This document shows positions 41,495 to 50,644 of a stretch of DNA of 64,000 nt, piece by piece. Each line of letters opens with the position of its first letter. The first letter of the stretch is position 1. The translations under genes and the position numbers were made by a program. This stretch comes from Bacteroidales bacterium UBA1680. GTDB lineage: Bacteria; Bacteroidota; Bacteroidia; Bacteroidales; UBA932. The DNA is taken from assembly GCA_002320605.1 (NCBI GenBank), contig DCKG01000039.1:8195-72194 (forward strand), given 5' to 3'. A model generated the notes under the pieces. It searched no databases and had not been told where the DNA came from. It was given only the letters and a program-made list of their open reading frames with translations.

Positions 41495-43959
41495 GATTTC
41501 GTCTTGGCTATTTCGGCCTTGGAAGTTCCATCCGTAGTCTTGTAAGTCTCTATATTCCTGAAACCTGCGAGGAAGGCATTGATTTCCATGCGCTTCTTTC
41601 CAGAGAGCTGCACATCCTTAAGGTAGATGGCGCCGTCGGCAGTAGCTATCGCTAAATAAGACTTCCCATCGGAGAGGATTGTCCCAGGCGTTGCTGCGCC
41701 GAGGCCAGCGGAATGTAGCATATTCATGAAATCATCATTTGAAGCCTTCTCGGCGGAGAAAATCTTCAATTGAACAGGCTCTTTCCCTTCAACAGCCAAT
41801 TCCGTGTAGGCTGTCGGATAAGGACTTAAGCCTCGGATCAGATTGAAAATCTGTTTCGTGGAATCGTTCCAATCTATGTGGCAGAGTTCTCTGGTGAGTT
41901 TCGGCGCTGGCTTCAGCACTTCAGAACCTTGGATAAAACTCCTCTGCACCCGGGTGTCTGCCGTGTGCTCTATTATGCCTTCTGTAGTCTGAACCACCAG
42001 CTCGGCCCCAATCTGCATCAGGCGGTCGTGGATGTTGCCAGCGGTTTCGTTCTCGCCAATCTTGATGCTCTGCCTCAGAATGATCCCGCCAGTGTCTATG
42101 TTCTTGTCAATCATGAACGTGGTGGCTCCGGTGCGCTGCTCTCCATTGATGAGAGTCCAGTTGATCGGGGCGGCTCCGCGGTATTGTGGCAGCAAGGCTG
42201 CATGCAGATTGAAAGTGCCCAGCTTCGGCATGCTCCAGACCTCTTCGGGCAGCATCCTGAAAGCGACCACTATGAACAAGTCGGCCTTGTAACTGCGGAG
42301 CTGTTCCAAGAACGCAGGATCCTTCAGTTTCAGAGGCTGCAATACAGGAATCCCTCTTTCCATCGCGAATTCCTTCACGGCGCTTTCTCCAATCTTCTGG
42401 CCTCTGCCGATTGGCTTGTCGGCGACTGTCACGACGGCAACCACATTGAACTTATGTTCCAACAGTGCCTTCAGCGGCTCAACTGCGAATTCAGGCGTGC
42501 CCATGTAGATGATCCTGGTCTTCTTGAAGAAGCCGGCCACCTTGCTCTTGACTTTTCTCCAGCTGTTTTTGATGTTATCCCCATTGAATATCTCAGAATC
42601 GTGTACGGCTTTCCATGTCAGGAACAAACCTATGGCGAAGAGCACCAATGCGGAACTGAATGCCCCCACCCATGGGCTTACGGAGCCATCTCTGGCAAGC
42701 TTGACTCCTGTAATGTCGATGATCCAATAGAGAACGAAGAAGAGAATCGAGACGATGGCAGACACGCCCACGCCGCCTTTCTTGATTAGAGCGCCGACCG
42801 GGGCCCCGATGAAGAACATCACGAAGCAGGCCAGGGCCTGGCCATAGCGTCTGAGATATTCCAGCTTGGTATATCTCAGCCTCACCGTGTAGTCGTAAGA
42901 TTCGAACTGGTAGCTTACCAGCTGACTTTCTATCTGCTTCGTTACTTCCGAGGCTCTCTTGTAAGCTTCCCCCATCGCTATCTTGTCGGTGAATTTCAGA
43001 AAGTCAGGGTCGGAGAAATTCCTCGTTATTCCGCTTTTGACAGACGTGTCCAGCTGGTTTCTAAGGGAGAGTCCGGAAGGCGCAGCCATAAATCTAAGCT
43101 GGCTTCTGGTGGCGCTGTCCCGAACTACGGTTAGAGAATCCTTCTCGACTTTCAGTATCCTGAGCGGCAGGGCTTTAACTTGGTCTCCGAACCGTGCGCT
43201 GTCAGACTTCTGGAAGGCGTAATTCTCGAGCGGAATCACCATCTCCTGTTTAGTGAAGTCTATCCTTTGCAGCTGCAGGGTCGTGTCTTTGAAGTTTATC
43301 TGATTGTCTTCCTGATAATTGATGCCATTGAACATCTTGAACGTTATGTAGCTCTTGTCCTTAGACATCTGCATTATGGCAGAGTCCGCCAGAGTGAGCC
43401 TCGTGTCACCTCTGTTCTCACTGTGGTCGTACAGCATCACGTCGTGCATCATTCCCGTGCGATCGTTCCTGGACTCTACTCTAAGCACGAATCCATCCAC
43501 TCCATCGTAGAATGTTCCCGCAGGAATCTTTATCTCGTTCTTTGTCTTCTTGATGTCATCTCGGAGCGTATAGATTTGATTGAAGGCAACTGGCACCAGC
43601 TTATTGATGACGAAGAAAGTGCCTATGGTGATTACCGCCGAGGCAATCAGCACGGGGGTCATGATCCTCATCAGTGACAGGCCGGCAGCTTTCATTGCGA
43701 TTAGCTCGTTGTTTTCGCCCATCTGCCCGATGGTCATCATCGCCGCCAGAAGGGTGGCGAGAGGAAGGGCCAGAGGGAGAACAGTGCAGCTGCCCCACCA
43801 GAGGAACTCGGCTATGACGCTGAAACTTAGTCCCTTCCCCACGAGCTCATCGATGTAGACCCAGAGAAACTGCATCAGGAGAATGAAGATGACAACCAGA
43901 AGGATCATGAAGAATGGTCCTATGAAGGCAGTCAATATGAATTTGTCGATTCTCTTCAT
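41491..43959 (-). CDS. fmt: LptF/LptG permease fused to methionyl-tRNA formyltransferase
   Basis: A single uninterrupted 822-codon frame joins two normally separate proteins. Residues 1 to about 480 are an LptF/LptG-type permease (KFILTAFIGPFFMILLVVIF, six predicted helices around a periplasmic domain) that lifts lipopolysaccharide from the inner membrane. After a basic linker, residues from about 486 are a complete Fmt: IIYMGTPEFAVEPL, HAALLPQYRGAAPINW and a C-terminal tRNA-binding domain. Fmt formylates initiator Met-tRNA. An in-frame GTG at 42540 and ATG at 42504 could also start a free Fmt. Operon with thiN. Confidence 0.9.
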   Translation of the reverse strand: MKRIDKFILTAFIGPFFMILLVVIFILLMQFLWVYIDELVGKGLSFSVIAEFLWWGSCTVLPLALPLATLLAAMMTIGQMGENNELIAMKAAGLSLMRIMTPVLIASAVITIGTFFVINKLVPVAFNQIYTLRDDIKKTKNEIKIPAGTFYDGVDGFVLRVESRNDRTGMMHDVMLYDHSENRGDTRLTLADSAIMQMSKDKSYITFKMFNGINYQEDNQINFKDTTLQLQRIDFTKQEMVIPLENYAFQKSDSARFGDQVKALPLRILKVEKDSLTVVRDSATRSQLRFMAAPSGLSLRNQLDTSVKSGITRNFSDPDFLKFTDKIAMGEAYKRASEVTKQIESQLVSYQFESYDYTVRLRYTKLEYLRRYGQALACFVMFFIGAPVGALIKKGGVGVSAIVSILFFVLYWIIDITGVKLARDGSVSPWVGAFSSALVLFAIGLFLTWKAVHDSEIFNGDNIKNSWRKVKSKVAGFFKKTRIIYMGTPEFAVEPLKALLEHKFNVVAVVTVADKPIGRGQKIGESAVKEFAMERGIPVLQPLKLKDPAFLEQLRSYKADLFIVVAFRMLPEEVWSMPKLGTFNLHAALLPQYRGAAPINWTLINGEQRTGATTFMIDKNIDTGGIILRQSIKIGENETAGNIHDRLMQIGAELVVQTTEGIIEHTADTRVQRSFIQGSEVLKPAPKLTRELCHIDWNDSTKQIFNLIRGLSPYPTAYTELAVEGKEPVQLKIFSAEKASNDDFMNMLHSAGLGAATPGTILSDGKSYLAIATADGAIYLKDVQLSGKKRMEINAFLAGFRNIETYKTTDGTSKAEIAKTKS

Positions 43960-43994
43960 CCTCTATGTTTTGTCGTTTCAGAACAAATTTTTTC

Positions 43995-44041
43995 GTCATC
44001 CTGGCCAAGTCTTTTTTGTCATCCAGAACTTGATTCAGGAT
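43995..44041 (-). repeat. Short REP-like palindrome between alaS and the fusion gene
   Basis: Contains a CGTCATCC start (43994-44001) and, at 44021-44041, an imperfect palindrome matching the ATCCTGAA-N5-TTCAGGAT elements found at 62970 and 63760. It may act as a spacer or terminator after alaS. Confidence 0.6.
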
Positions 44042-44045
44042 CTAT

Positions 44046-46673
44046 TCATTCCGTAGCGGTCTTAATCATTGTTTCCAGAGCATCGCGCAATCCGTCGGAA
44101 TTGCGTCCTCCTGCGGTAGCAAGCCCAGGCTGTCCTCCTCCGCCGCCCTGGATGCATTTCGCTGCTTGGTGAATATCCTTCCCTGCGTTCTTCCCCTTTG
44201 CGACCAAGTCATTGGAATACATCAGCGTCAGCTGAGGCTTGCCTTCGTGCTCGAAAGCAGCGGCGACTACCATATTATTGGCCTCTTTCTGCAGATGCAG
44301 CACGGCTTCCCTGAGTATGTTCGGATCCATGTCGCGCTCGAAACGTACAACATTTATTCCATTTATCTGCTCGCTGCGCTTCGCAAGGTCTTCGGCGAAT
44401 TTCGCAGCCTTCTCTTTCATGAAGCTTTCCACTTGGTGACGGAAATCCGTGTTTTCTGCCACCATTTTGCTTACTGCGACGAAAATGTCAGGAGCATTAT
44501 TGAACAAGTCCCGGATGCTTCCCAGCAAGTCCTGAGCCCTGTCCATCAGCTGTTCGGCATACTCACCGGTCACAGCTTCGATTCTTCTGACTCCGGCGGC
44601 AATAGCAGACTCGCTCACGATCTTGAAATAGCCTATCTGGCCGGTTGCATTAGCATGCGTTCCGCCGCAGAGTTCTATGGAATCTCCGAACTTCACGACC
44701 CTCACCACGTCGCCGTACTTTTCCCCGAATAGGGCGATGGCTCCCAATGCCTTCGCCTCGTCCATTGTGGCATCTCGTTTTTCCTCAAGCGGATAATTCG
44801 CACGAATTAGCTCATTTACCCTATGCTCCACGCTCCTCAGTTCCTCAGGCGTTACTTTCTGGAAATGCGAGAAATCGAACCTGAAATAGTCTGGACCAAC
44901 GTAAGAACCCTTCTGCTCTACGTGCTTGCCTAGGATTTCCCTAAGGGAAAAGTCCAGCAGGTGAGTGGCGGTGTGGTTGTTCGTGATTTTCAGCCTTCTG
45001 CCCTCATCTACTATAAGGGTGAAGCTTTTTGTGCAGTCAGACGGAATTTTCTCTGCGATATGTATCGTGAGATTATTCTCCTTAATTGTATTGAATATCT
45101 TGATGGTCTCGCCGTCCTCAGAAATAATGATGCCAGTGTCCCCGATTTGGCCACCCATCTCGGCATAGAAAGGAGTACGCTCGAACACTAGCTGGAACAT
45201 GGTCTTGTTCTTTTGCTTCACTGTCCTCTGCTTCAGCAGGCGCACGCCATATACCTTGGTCAGGTCATAGCCCACGAATTCCTCTTCCTCGCCTTCATCG
45301 TAAGTCACCCAGTCTCCGAACTCGTTAGCTGTAGCGTTTCTGGCGCGGTCCTTCTGTTTCTGGAGCTCTATGTTGAATCTGTCTAGATCTATCTTATAAC
45401 CGTTCTCTGTGGCAATCAGCTCGGTGAGGTCAATAGGGAAGCCGAACGTGTCATAAAGCACGAAGGCATCCTCGCCAGGGATGACTTTCGTCTCTGCGTT
45501 CTTGGCCATGTAGTCGTCCATCATCTTGATTCCTCTATCCAGTGTTTTCAAGAAAGACATCTCTTCCTCACGGGTGACGCTCTCGATGAGTTTCTGCTGT
45601 TTCTCCAGTTCCGGATATGCCTCGCCCATGTCTGCCACCAGCTGAGGGATCAGGTTGCAGAGGAATGGCTCGTTGAAACCTAGGAAAGTATAGCCGTAGC
45701 GGACTGCGCGGCGCAGGATTCTTCTTATCACGTATCCAGCCTTGACGTTTGATGGCAGCTGTCCGTCCGCGATTGAGAAAGCTATGGCACGCACGTGGTC
45801 TGCGATGACCCTCATCGCCACCTCCGTCTTGTCGCTCTCGTGGTATTTATGGCCGGAGAGTTCCTCTACTTTGAGGATGAGGCCTGTGAAAATGTCTGTG
45901 TCGTAATTGCTGCTCTTGCCTTGGAGTACCATGCAAAGCCGCTCGAAGCCCATTCCTGTGTCAATGTTCTTTGCCGGCAGCGGTTCCAGAGAGCCATTAG
46001 CCTTGCGATTGTACTGCATGAACACCAGGTTCCATATTTCTATGACCTGATCATTGTCGGTATTTACCAGCTCGTACCCCGGCTTTCGGGCGATTTCTTC
46101 ATCGCTACGAAGGTCGATATGAATTTCAGAGCACGGTCCGCAAGGTCCTGCCTCGCCCATTTCCCAGAAATTATCGTGCTTGTTGCCCATAAGGACGTGA
46201 TCTTCAGGCATGTACCTCAGCCATGCCTCCTTGGCCTCTGAGTCCATTTCGGTTCCATCTTCGGCGGATCCCTCGAAAACTGTGGCGTACAGCTTGGTCT
46301 TATCTATCTTATACACATCGGTCAGCAGCTCCCAGGCCCACTGAATGGCTTCTTTCTTGAAATAGTCCCCGAAGCTCCAGTTGCCCAGCATCTCGAACAT
46401 CGTGTGATGCCTTCCGTCGTGTCCTACGGCCTCCAGGTCATTATGCTTCCCGCTTACCCTCAGGCATTTTTGTGAGTCCGTAGCTCGTTTCATCTTAGGG
46501 ACTGTATTCCCTAGGAATATGTCTTTGAACTGATTCATCCCTGCGTTGGTGAACATCAGCGTAGGATCATTCTTAATGACCATAGGTGCGGATGGCACGA
46601 TGGTGTGCCCTTTCGAAGCGAAGAAATTTAGAAATTGCTGCCTAATCTCTTTCGAAGTATACATAAGATTCAA
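44046..46673 (-). CDS. alaS: Alanyl-tRNA synthetase
   Basis: Charges and proofreads tRNA-Ala. The 875-residue protein has the class II N-terminus (FFASKGHTIVPSAPM, PTLMFTNAGMNQFKD), the editing-domain zinc motif HTATHLL with the partner CGGTHANATG, and a C-terminal DHHA1 domain with GGGGGQPGLATAGG. It is complete and typical. Its leader holds a strong hairpin. Confidence 0.97.
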   Translation of the reverse strand: MNLMYTSKEIRQQFLNFFASKGHTIVPSAPMVIKNDPTLMFTNAGMNQFKDIFLGNTVPKMKRATDSQKCLRVSGKHNDLEAVGHDGRHHTMFEMLGNWSFGDYFKKEAIQWAWELLTDVYKIDKTKLYATVFEGSAEDGTEMDSEAKEAWLRYMPEDHVLMGNKHDNFWEMGEAGPCGPCSEIHIDLRSDEEIARKPGYELVNTDNDQVIEIWNLVFMQYNRKANGSLEPLPAKNIDTGMGFERLCMVLQGKSSNYDTDIFTGLILKVEELSGHKYHESDKTEVAMRVIADHVRAIAFSIADGQLPSNVKAGYVIRRILRRAVRYGYTFLGFNEPFLCNLIPQLVADMGEAYPELEKQQKLIESVTREEEMSFLKTLDRGIKMMDDYMAKNAETKVIPGEDAFVLYDTFGFPIDLTELIATENGYKIDLDRFNIELQKQKDRARNATANEFGDWVTYDEGEEEEFVGYDLTKVYGVRLLKQRTVKQKNKTMFQLVFERTPFYAEMGGQIGDTGIIISEDGETIKIFNTIKENNLTIHIAEKIPSDCTKSFTLIVDEGRRLKITNNHTATHLLDFSLREILGKHVEQKGSYVGPDYFRFDFSHFQKVTPEELRSVEHRVNELIRANYPLEEKRDATMDEAKALGAIALFGEKYGDVVRVVKFGDSIELCGGTHANATGQIGYFKIVSESAIAAGVRRIEAVTGEYAEQLMDRAQDLLGSIRDLFNNAPDIFVAVSKMVAENTDFRHQVESFMKEKAAKFAEDLAKRSEQINGINVVRFERDMDPNILREAVLHLQKEANNMVVAAAFEHEGKPQLTLMYSNDLVAKGKNAGKDIHQAAKCIQGGGGGQPGLATAGGRNSDGLRDALETMIKTATE

Positions 46674-46681
46674 AATATTGT

Positions 46682-46712
46682 TTCCGTGCCCTGTTTTAAT
46701 TTAGGCACGGAA
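46682..46712 (-). promoter_or_regulatory. Hairpin at the 5' end of the alaS transcript
   Basis: Perfect 9 bp stem TTCCGTGCC / GGCACGGAA with a 13-base loop, immediately after the predicted start site and 8 bases before the alaS start codon. It could influence translation or be an AlaRS autoregulatory site; inference only. Confidence 0.4.
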
Positions 46713-46716
46713 TTGG

Positions 46717-46724
46717 CAAAATTA
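46717..46724 (-). promoter_or_regulatory. Promoter -7 box of alaS
   Basis: TAATTTTG on the minus strand, with a TTTG about 22 bases upstream. Predicted start near 46710. Confidence 0.6.
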
Positions 46725-46755
46725 TAACAAATTTCACGATTTATCGCAAAAAAGG

Positions 46756-46763
46756 TATATTTG
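46756..46763 (+). promoter_or_regulatory. Promoter -7 box of the M23 peptidase operon, leaderless
   Basis: TATATTTG ends 5 bases before the ATG at 46769, so the transcript should begin at or very near the start codon. Confidence 0.6.
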
Positions 46764-46768
46764 TAATT

Positions 46769-47776
46769 ATGCGGAAATACGTGCTGAATCCAGAAACTCT
46801 GATTTACGAAATCAAGGAAGTGTCCTTGAAGCATAAAATATTGAAGAGCTTCCTGCTTTTTGCGGGAAGCGTGGGGTTGTCGTTCCTTTACGCATGGCTG
46901 TTCTCCTCTGTCCTCGGATACGACCTGCCAAAGACGGCCTTGCTTAAGGCTGAAAATGCGAAATGGAGCGGCAAGATGGACATAATGAATACTCATCTGG
47001 ACAGATATGAAGAAGCTCTCAATGCTTTCCAAGTGAGAGACGATGATGTTTACAGATCAATATTCGGGATGGATGAGATCTCCGCTGGCATCAGGAATGC
47101 TGGAATAGGCGGTGTGGACAGATATGCTTATCTGGACGGCCTGCAGAAGGATAATCTGCTGAAAAACACGGCTATTCGGCTGGATCATGTCGCTAGGATG
47201 GCTTACGTGCAAGACAAGTCTTTCGATGAGGTTGCTGTGGTGGCACAGAACGCAGGAAATATGGCCGACTGCATTCCCACCATCTCGCCAGTCGTCCCAG
47301 ACCCAGATAAGTATAGAATCACCAGCCCCTTCGGATATAGGATAGATCCTATCAATGGCACCGTTAAAATGCATACGGGAGTGGATTTTGCCATGAAGGT
47401 CGGCAACCCTGTCTATGCAACGGGCGATGGGGTAGTGGAGAAAGTCGAATTCGATTTCTTCGGTTACGGGAATATGGTAACGATCAGCCATGGCTTCGGT
47501 TATGAGACGAAATATGCTCACTTGAATACCATCACTGTCACAGAAGGCATGAAAATCAAGAGAGGCGACTGCATAGGTGAGGTTGGAAGGTCTGGAAGGA
47601 CCACAGGCTCGCACCTGCACTACGAAGTATTATATAAGGGCACGAGGGTGAACCCATACAATTATTACGACATGTCCGTCCCGATTAATGAATATCTCAC
47701 GATGGTGCACAAGCGGGAGGATGAGTCGCAGGCCGTGCTCACTAGGAGGAACTTCAGTCTTAGACTGCGCAAATGA
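46769..47776 (+). CDS. M23 family peptidoglycan endopeptidase
   Basis: A 335-residue protein with one N-terminal membrane helix (near 28-48), a coiled-coil stretch, and a C-terminal LytM/M23 domain. The zinc ligands are in MHTGVDFA (His, Asp) and SHLHYEV (His), so it is probably active and cuts peptide cross-links in the periplasm. The stop overlaps the next start (ATGA). Confidence 0.9.
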   Translation: MRKYVLNPETLIYEIKEVSLKHKILKSFLLFAGSVGLSFLYAWLFSSVLGYDLPKTALLKAENAKWSGKMDIMNTHLDRYEEALNAFQVRDDDVYRSIFGMDEISAGIRNAGIGGVDRYAYLDGLQKDNLLKNTAIRLDHVARMAYVQDKSFDEVAVVAQNAGNMADCIPTISPVVPDPDKYRITSPFGYRIDPINGTVKMHTGVDFAMKVGNPVYATGDGVVEKVEFDFFGYGNMVTISHGFGYETKYAHLNTITVTEGMKIKRGDCIGEVGRSGRTTGSHLHYEVLYKGTRVNPYNYYDMSVPINEYLTMVHKREDESQAVLTRRNFSLRLRK

Positions 47777-48723
47777 AACGGGATCACTACATATTCGACA
47801 ATACGCGCAACGAATTCATAAAGGTTACGAATTCTACGGGACGCATCGTAGGCAAGATCCTGAAATATTTTGCGGTGACTGCTTCCCTCGCGATAGTTTA
47901 CTATGTCGCTTTTTCGCTAGTGATCAGCACGGACTCTGAGAAAAAGCTGAAGCAGGAAAACCAGATGTACAAGCAGCTGTATTCCGGGATGGTCGCAAAA
48001 GAGAAAGTAGTCGGGGACGTAATCCAAGGCATAGAGATGAAGGATAGGAATATCTATGACGAGATTTTCAAATCGGATGTTCCTAGCATGTCGGATTTCT
48101 CCGATCAATCAGAATTCACCTCAGACTCTATCTCGGAGAATAATATCGTGAAATATTCTTCAAGGAAGCTGGATGTTGCCCAGATGCTCAGCCAGAAAAC
48201 GGAGGCCAATTTCAAGAAGATAGCAGATGCCCTTTCCGATGGCTCCAGGCCTATTCCGCCGCTCACGAATCCCATAAAGAATTTCTCTTATCGCAGGGTA
48301 GGCGCATCTGTTGGGAAGAAGATTAATCCTTTCTTCAAGGTTGCCGTGGAACATGAAGGGATGGACCTTCTCGGTCAGCAGGGAGACTCGGTCTACACGG
48401 CTGCCGATGGGGTGGTCAGCAGAGTGGCGCGTTCCGAGAAAGGTCTCGGGAACATCGTTGAAATTTCTCACGAAGGAGGATACTTTACGAGGTATGCTCA
48501 TTTGGATGGGATAAAAGTGTCTAAGGGACAGAAGGTTAAAAAAGGAACTCTGATTGGAACGATAGGCATGTCTGGAAATTCTTTCGCGCCTCATCTTCAT
48601 TACGAGGTCCTGAAAGATACCGTCAGGCAGGAACCGGCGAATTACATGTTCGCCTCTTTGTCTGCCGACGATTATGTGAAGATGTTATTCTTGTCCGTTA
48701 ACACAGGACAGTCAATGGATTAA
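47773..48723 (+). CDS. Second M23 family peptidoglycan endopeptidase
   Basis: A 316-residue paralogue of the upstream gene, with the same layout: N-terminal helix (near 28-50), coiled coil, then an M23 domain with VEHEGMDLLG and PHLHYEV zinc motifs. Both domains keep their ligands. The tandem pair suggests two related envelope hydrolases made together, followed by a MerR regulator 4 bases downstream. Confidence 0.9.
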   Translation: MKRDHYIFDNTRNEFIKVTNSTGRIVGKILKYFAVTASLAIVYYVAFSLVISTDSEKKLKQENQMYKQLYSGMVAKEKVVGDVIQGIEMKDRNIYDEIFKSDVPSMSDFSDQSEFTSDSISENNIVKYSSRKLDVAQMLSQKTEANFKKIADALSDGSRPIPPLTNPIKNFSYRRVGASVGKKINPFFKVAVEHEGMDLLGQQGDSVYTAADGVVSRVARSEKGLGNIVEISHEGGYFTRYAHLDGIKVSKGQKVKKGTLIGTIGMSGNSFAPHLHYEVLKDTVRQEPANYMFASLSADDYVKMLFLSVNTGQSMD

Positions 48724-48727
48724 TATT

Positions 48728-49045
48728 ATGGAAAAACTTTATTACACGATTGGGGAAATAGCCAAGATTCTGGACGAGAGCACCTCTCTAGTTAGGTTCT
48801 GGTCCAATTCATTCACTAAATACCTCAAGCCGAAGAGAAATGCCAAGGGCAATCGTCTCTACACCAAGGAAGACTTAGAGACGCTGAAGCAGATACACTA
48901 TCTTGTAAAAGAACAGGGCATGACGCTGGATGGAGCGGCGAAAAAGATGGCTGCCGACAGGAAAAAGGTGGATTCTAAGGTAAAAGTACTGGACAGCCTG
49001 AAGACAATCCGTAAACAGCTTGTGTCTGTAAAGAAATCGCTATGA
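48728..49045 (+). CDS. MerR family transcriptional regulator
   Basis: A 105-residue protein with a MerR winged helix (YYTIGEIAKILDESTSLVRFWSNSF, NRLYTKEDLETLKQIHYL) and a short coiled coil, but no effector-binding domain. Similar short MerR proteins are encoded next to M23 genes across Bacteroidetes. It may regulate the operon; its target is not visible. Its stop overlaps the next ATG (ATGA). Confidence 0.88.
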   Translation: MEKLYYTIGEIAKILDESTSLVRFWSNSFTKYLKPKRNAKGNRLYTKEDLETLKQIHYLVKEQGMTLDGAAKKMAADRKKVDSKVKVLDSLKTIRKQLVSVKKSL

Positions 49046-49824
49046 GGGTAGGGGAGATAGCTTCAGTGATTGAGGATTTCGCTCCACTGAGTATTCAGGA
49101 GGAGTGGGATAATAGCGGCCTGTGCATTGGCTCTCCAGAGCAGGATGTGCATGGGGTGATGATCGGGTTCGACTGCACGCCGGAGCTGATCGATGAGGCC
49201 GTGGCGAGGGACTGCGACATGGTGGTTACCCATCATCCTCTGATTTTCAATGGGATACGAAAAATTCAGCCGGAGGATCCCGTTGGGCTGGCCGTGATGA
49301 AGGCGGTGAGTGCCGGAGTTGCTGTTTATGCGGCTCATACTACCGCTGACAAGGTGCTGGATGGGGTTAGCGGAGCCATGGCTCGCAGGCTGGCGCTTCA
49401 ACACATTCGCGTGTTGGATGAAGAAGAAGGGGGAATAGGCCTTGGCGCCGTCGGAGTGCTGCCGAAGCCAATGGCATCCGACATATTCATTGAATATGTC
49501 AAAGAAAAATTCTCTCTTAAATTGGCTCGCGTCTCGCATCCGCTGGATATTCCAATCGTGAAAGTGGCTATGTGCGGAGGTTCCGGATCTTCTCTCATTG
49601 GGAAGGCCATGGAAACGGGGGCTCAGGCCTATATCTGCGGGGACATTTCCTATCATCATTTTTTCACTCCCAAAAACTTCATGGTCATTGACATAGGACA
49701 TTTCGAAGGAGAAGTGGAAATTGTGAATGTTTTATATTCCTTGATAACGAAAAAATTTCCTACCTTTGCAGTCCAAGTCAGTTCGAAGTTAGCTGGCTCC
49801 AATCCTGTAAAATATTACGTATAA
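49042..49824 (+). CDS. Nif3-like dinuclear metal-centre protein
   Basis: A 260-residue member of the DUF34/NIF3 family. It has EEWDNSGLCIG, the metal-binding VVTHHPLIF and AAHTTADKV motifs and a C-terminal DIGHFEGE. Proteins of this family form hexameric toroids with two metals per subunit and are thought to be hydrolases such as GTP cyclohydrolase I-like enzymes, though the true substrate is unsettled. Confidence 0.9.
   Translation: MRVGEIASVIEDFAPLSIQEEWDNSGLCIGSPEQDVHGVMIGFDCTPELIDEAVARDCDMVVTHHPLIFNGIRKIQPEDPVGLAVMKAVSAGVAVYAAHTTADKVLDGVSGAMARRLALQHIRVLDEEEGGIGLGAVGVLPKPMASDIFIEYVKEKFSLKLARVSHPLDIPIVKVAMCGGSGSSLIGKAMETGAQAYICGDISYHHFFTPKNFMVIDIGHFEGEVEIVNVLYSLITKKFPTFAVQVSSKLAGSNPVKYYV
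49761..49768 (+). promoter_or_regulatory. Internal promoter box before the zinc-ribbon gene
   Basis: TACCTTTG inside the 3' end of the Nif3-like gene, 58 bases before the next start. It could drive the zinc-ribbon gene and dnaB separately. Confidence 0.4.
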
Positions 49825-49826
49825 AT

Positions 49827-50639
49827 ATGGCAACCAAGAAAATAAAGAAAGTAGACACCCCTATTGACCAGAGGGAAACATTCGTCTCGCTGCAGAAAAA
49901 TTTCGCCGACTCAGAGATTAGCGTTTCCGAGAAGCTGAAGACTCTTTATAGGTTACAACAGACTGATTCTGAGATAGATAAAATTCTCCAACTGCGTGGT
50001 GAGCTGCCTTCTGAGGTTGAGTCTCTGGAAAATGACCTGGCTGATTTGAAGGCTAGGCAGACCCAGATTACGAGCGTGATTGAAGCCTACAATCAGACTA
50101 TCGCTGACAATAAGCAGAATATCGTGGACTGCGATAACGAGATTGAGAAATACAAGTCTCATCTGGATTCGGTAGAGAATTCCCGGGAATATGATTCTCT
50201 TAATAAAGAGATTGAGAATCAGGATCTTCTGCGTCAGATAGCCATTAAGACGATTAACGACACTAAAGTGGCGATCGCCGACAAGAAAGACGAGCTCGCC
50301 CAGCTGAAAGATACCATCTCCATTAGGATCGAGGACCTGAAAGCAAAGAAGGATGAGCTGGCTACTATCGAGGAGTCAACGGCAGATCAGGTGAAGAAGC
50401 TCACGGCGAAGAGAGAGGAATGTGCGAAGAAGATCGATGCGAGGACGATGAGCGCTTACGAGAGGATTTGCGCTAGCGTTCACAACCACCTTGCCGTGGT
50501 AACTGTCTACAACGGGGATTCTTGCGGAGGCTGCTTCAGCACCATCACTCCTCAGAGGCTGATCGATATCGCATCTAACACCAAGCTCGTCATTTGCGAG
50601 CATTGCGGCAGAATAATCGTAAATCCTGACTTCGCTTAA
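49827..50639 (+). CDS. Coiled-coil protein with C4-type zinc ribbon
   Basis: A 270-residue protein: long coiled coil (near 35-205) and a C-terminal zinc ribbon using CGGCF and CEHCGRII. It resembles the CT398/HP0958 family, which in other bacteria interacts with sigma-54 or RNA; that role is not shown here. It is a conserved neighbour of the Nif3-like gene in Bacteroidetes. Confidence 0.88.
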   Translation: MATKKIKKVDTPIDQRETFVSLQKNFADSEISVSEKLKTLYRLQQTDSEIDKILQLRGELPSEVESLENDLADLKARQTQITSVIEAYNQTIADNKQNIVDCDNEIEKYKSHLDSVENSREYDSLNKEIENQDLLRQIAIKTINDTKVAIADKKDELAQLKDTISIRIEDLKAKKDELATIEESTADQVKKLTAKREECAKKIDARTMSAYERICASVHNHLAVVTVYNGDSCGGCFSTITPQRLIDIASNTKLVICEHCGRIIVNPDFA

Positions 50640-50644
50640 TACTT

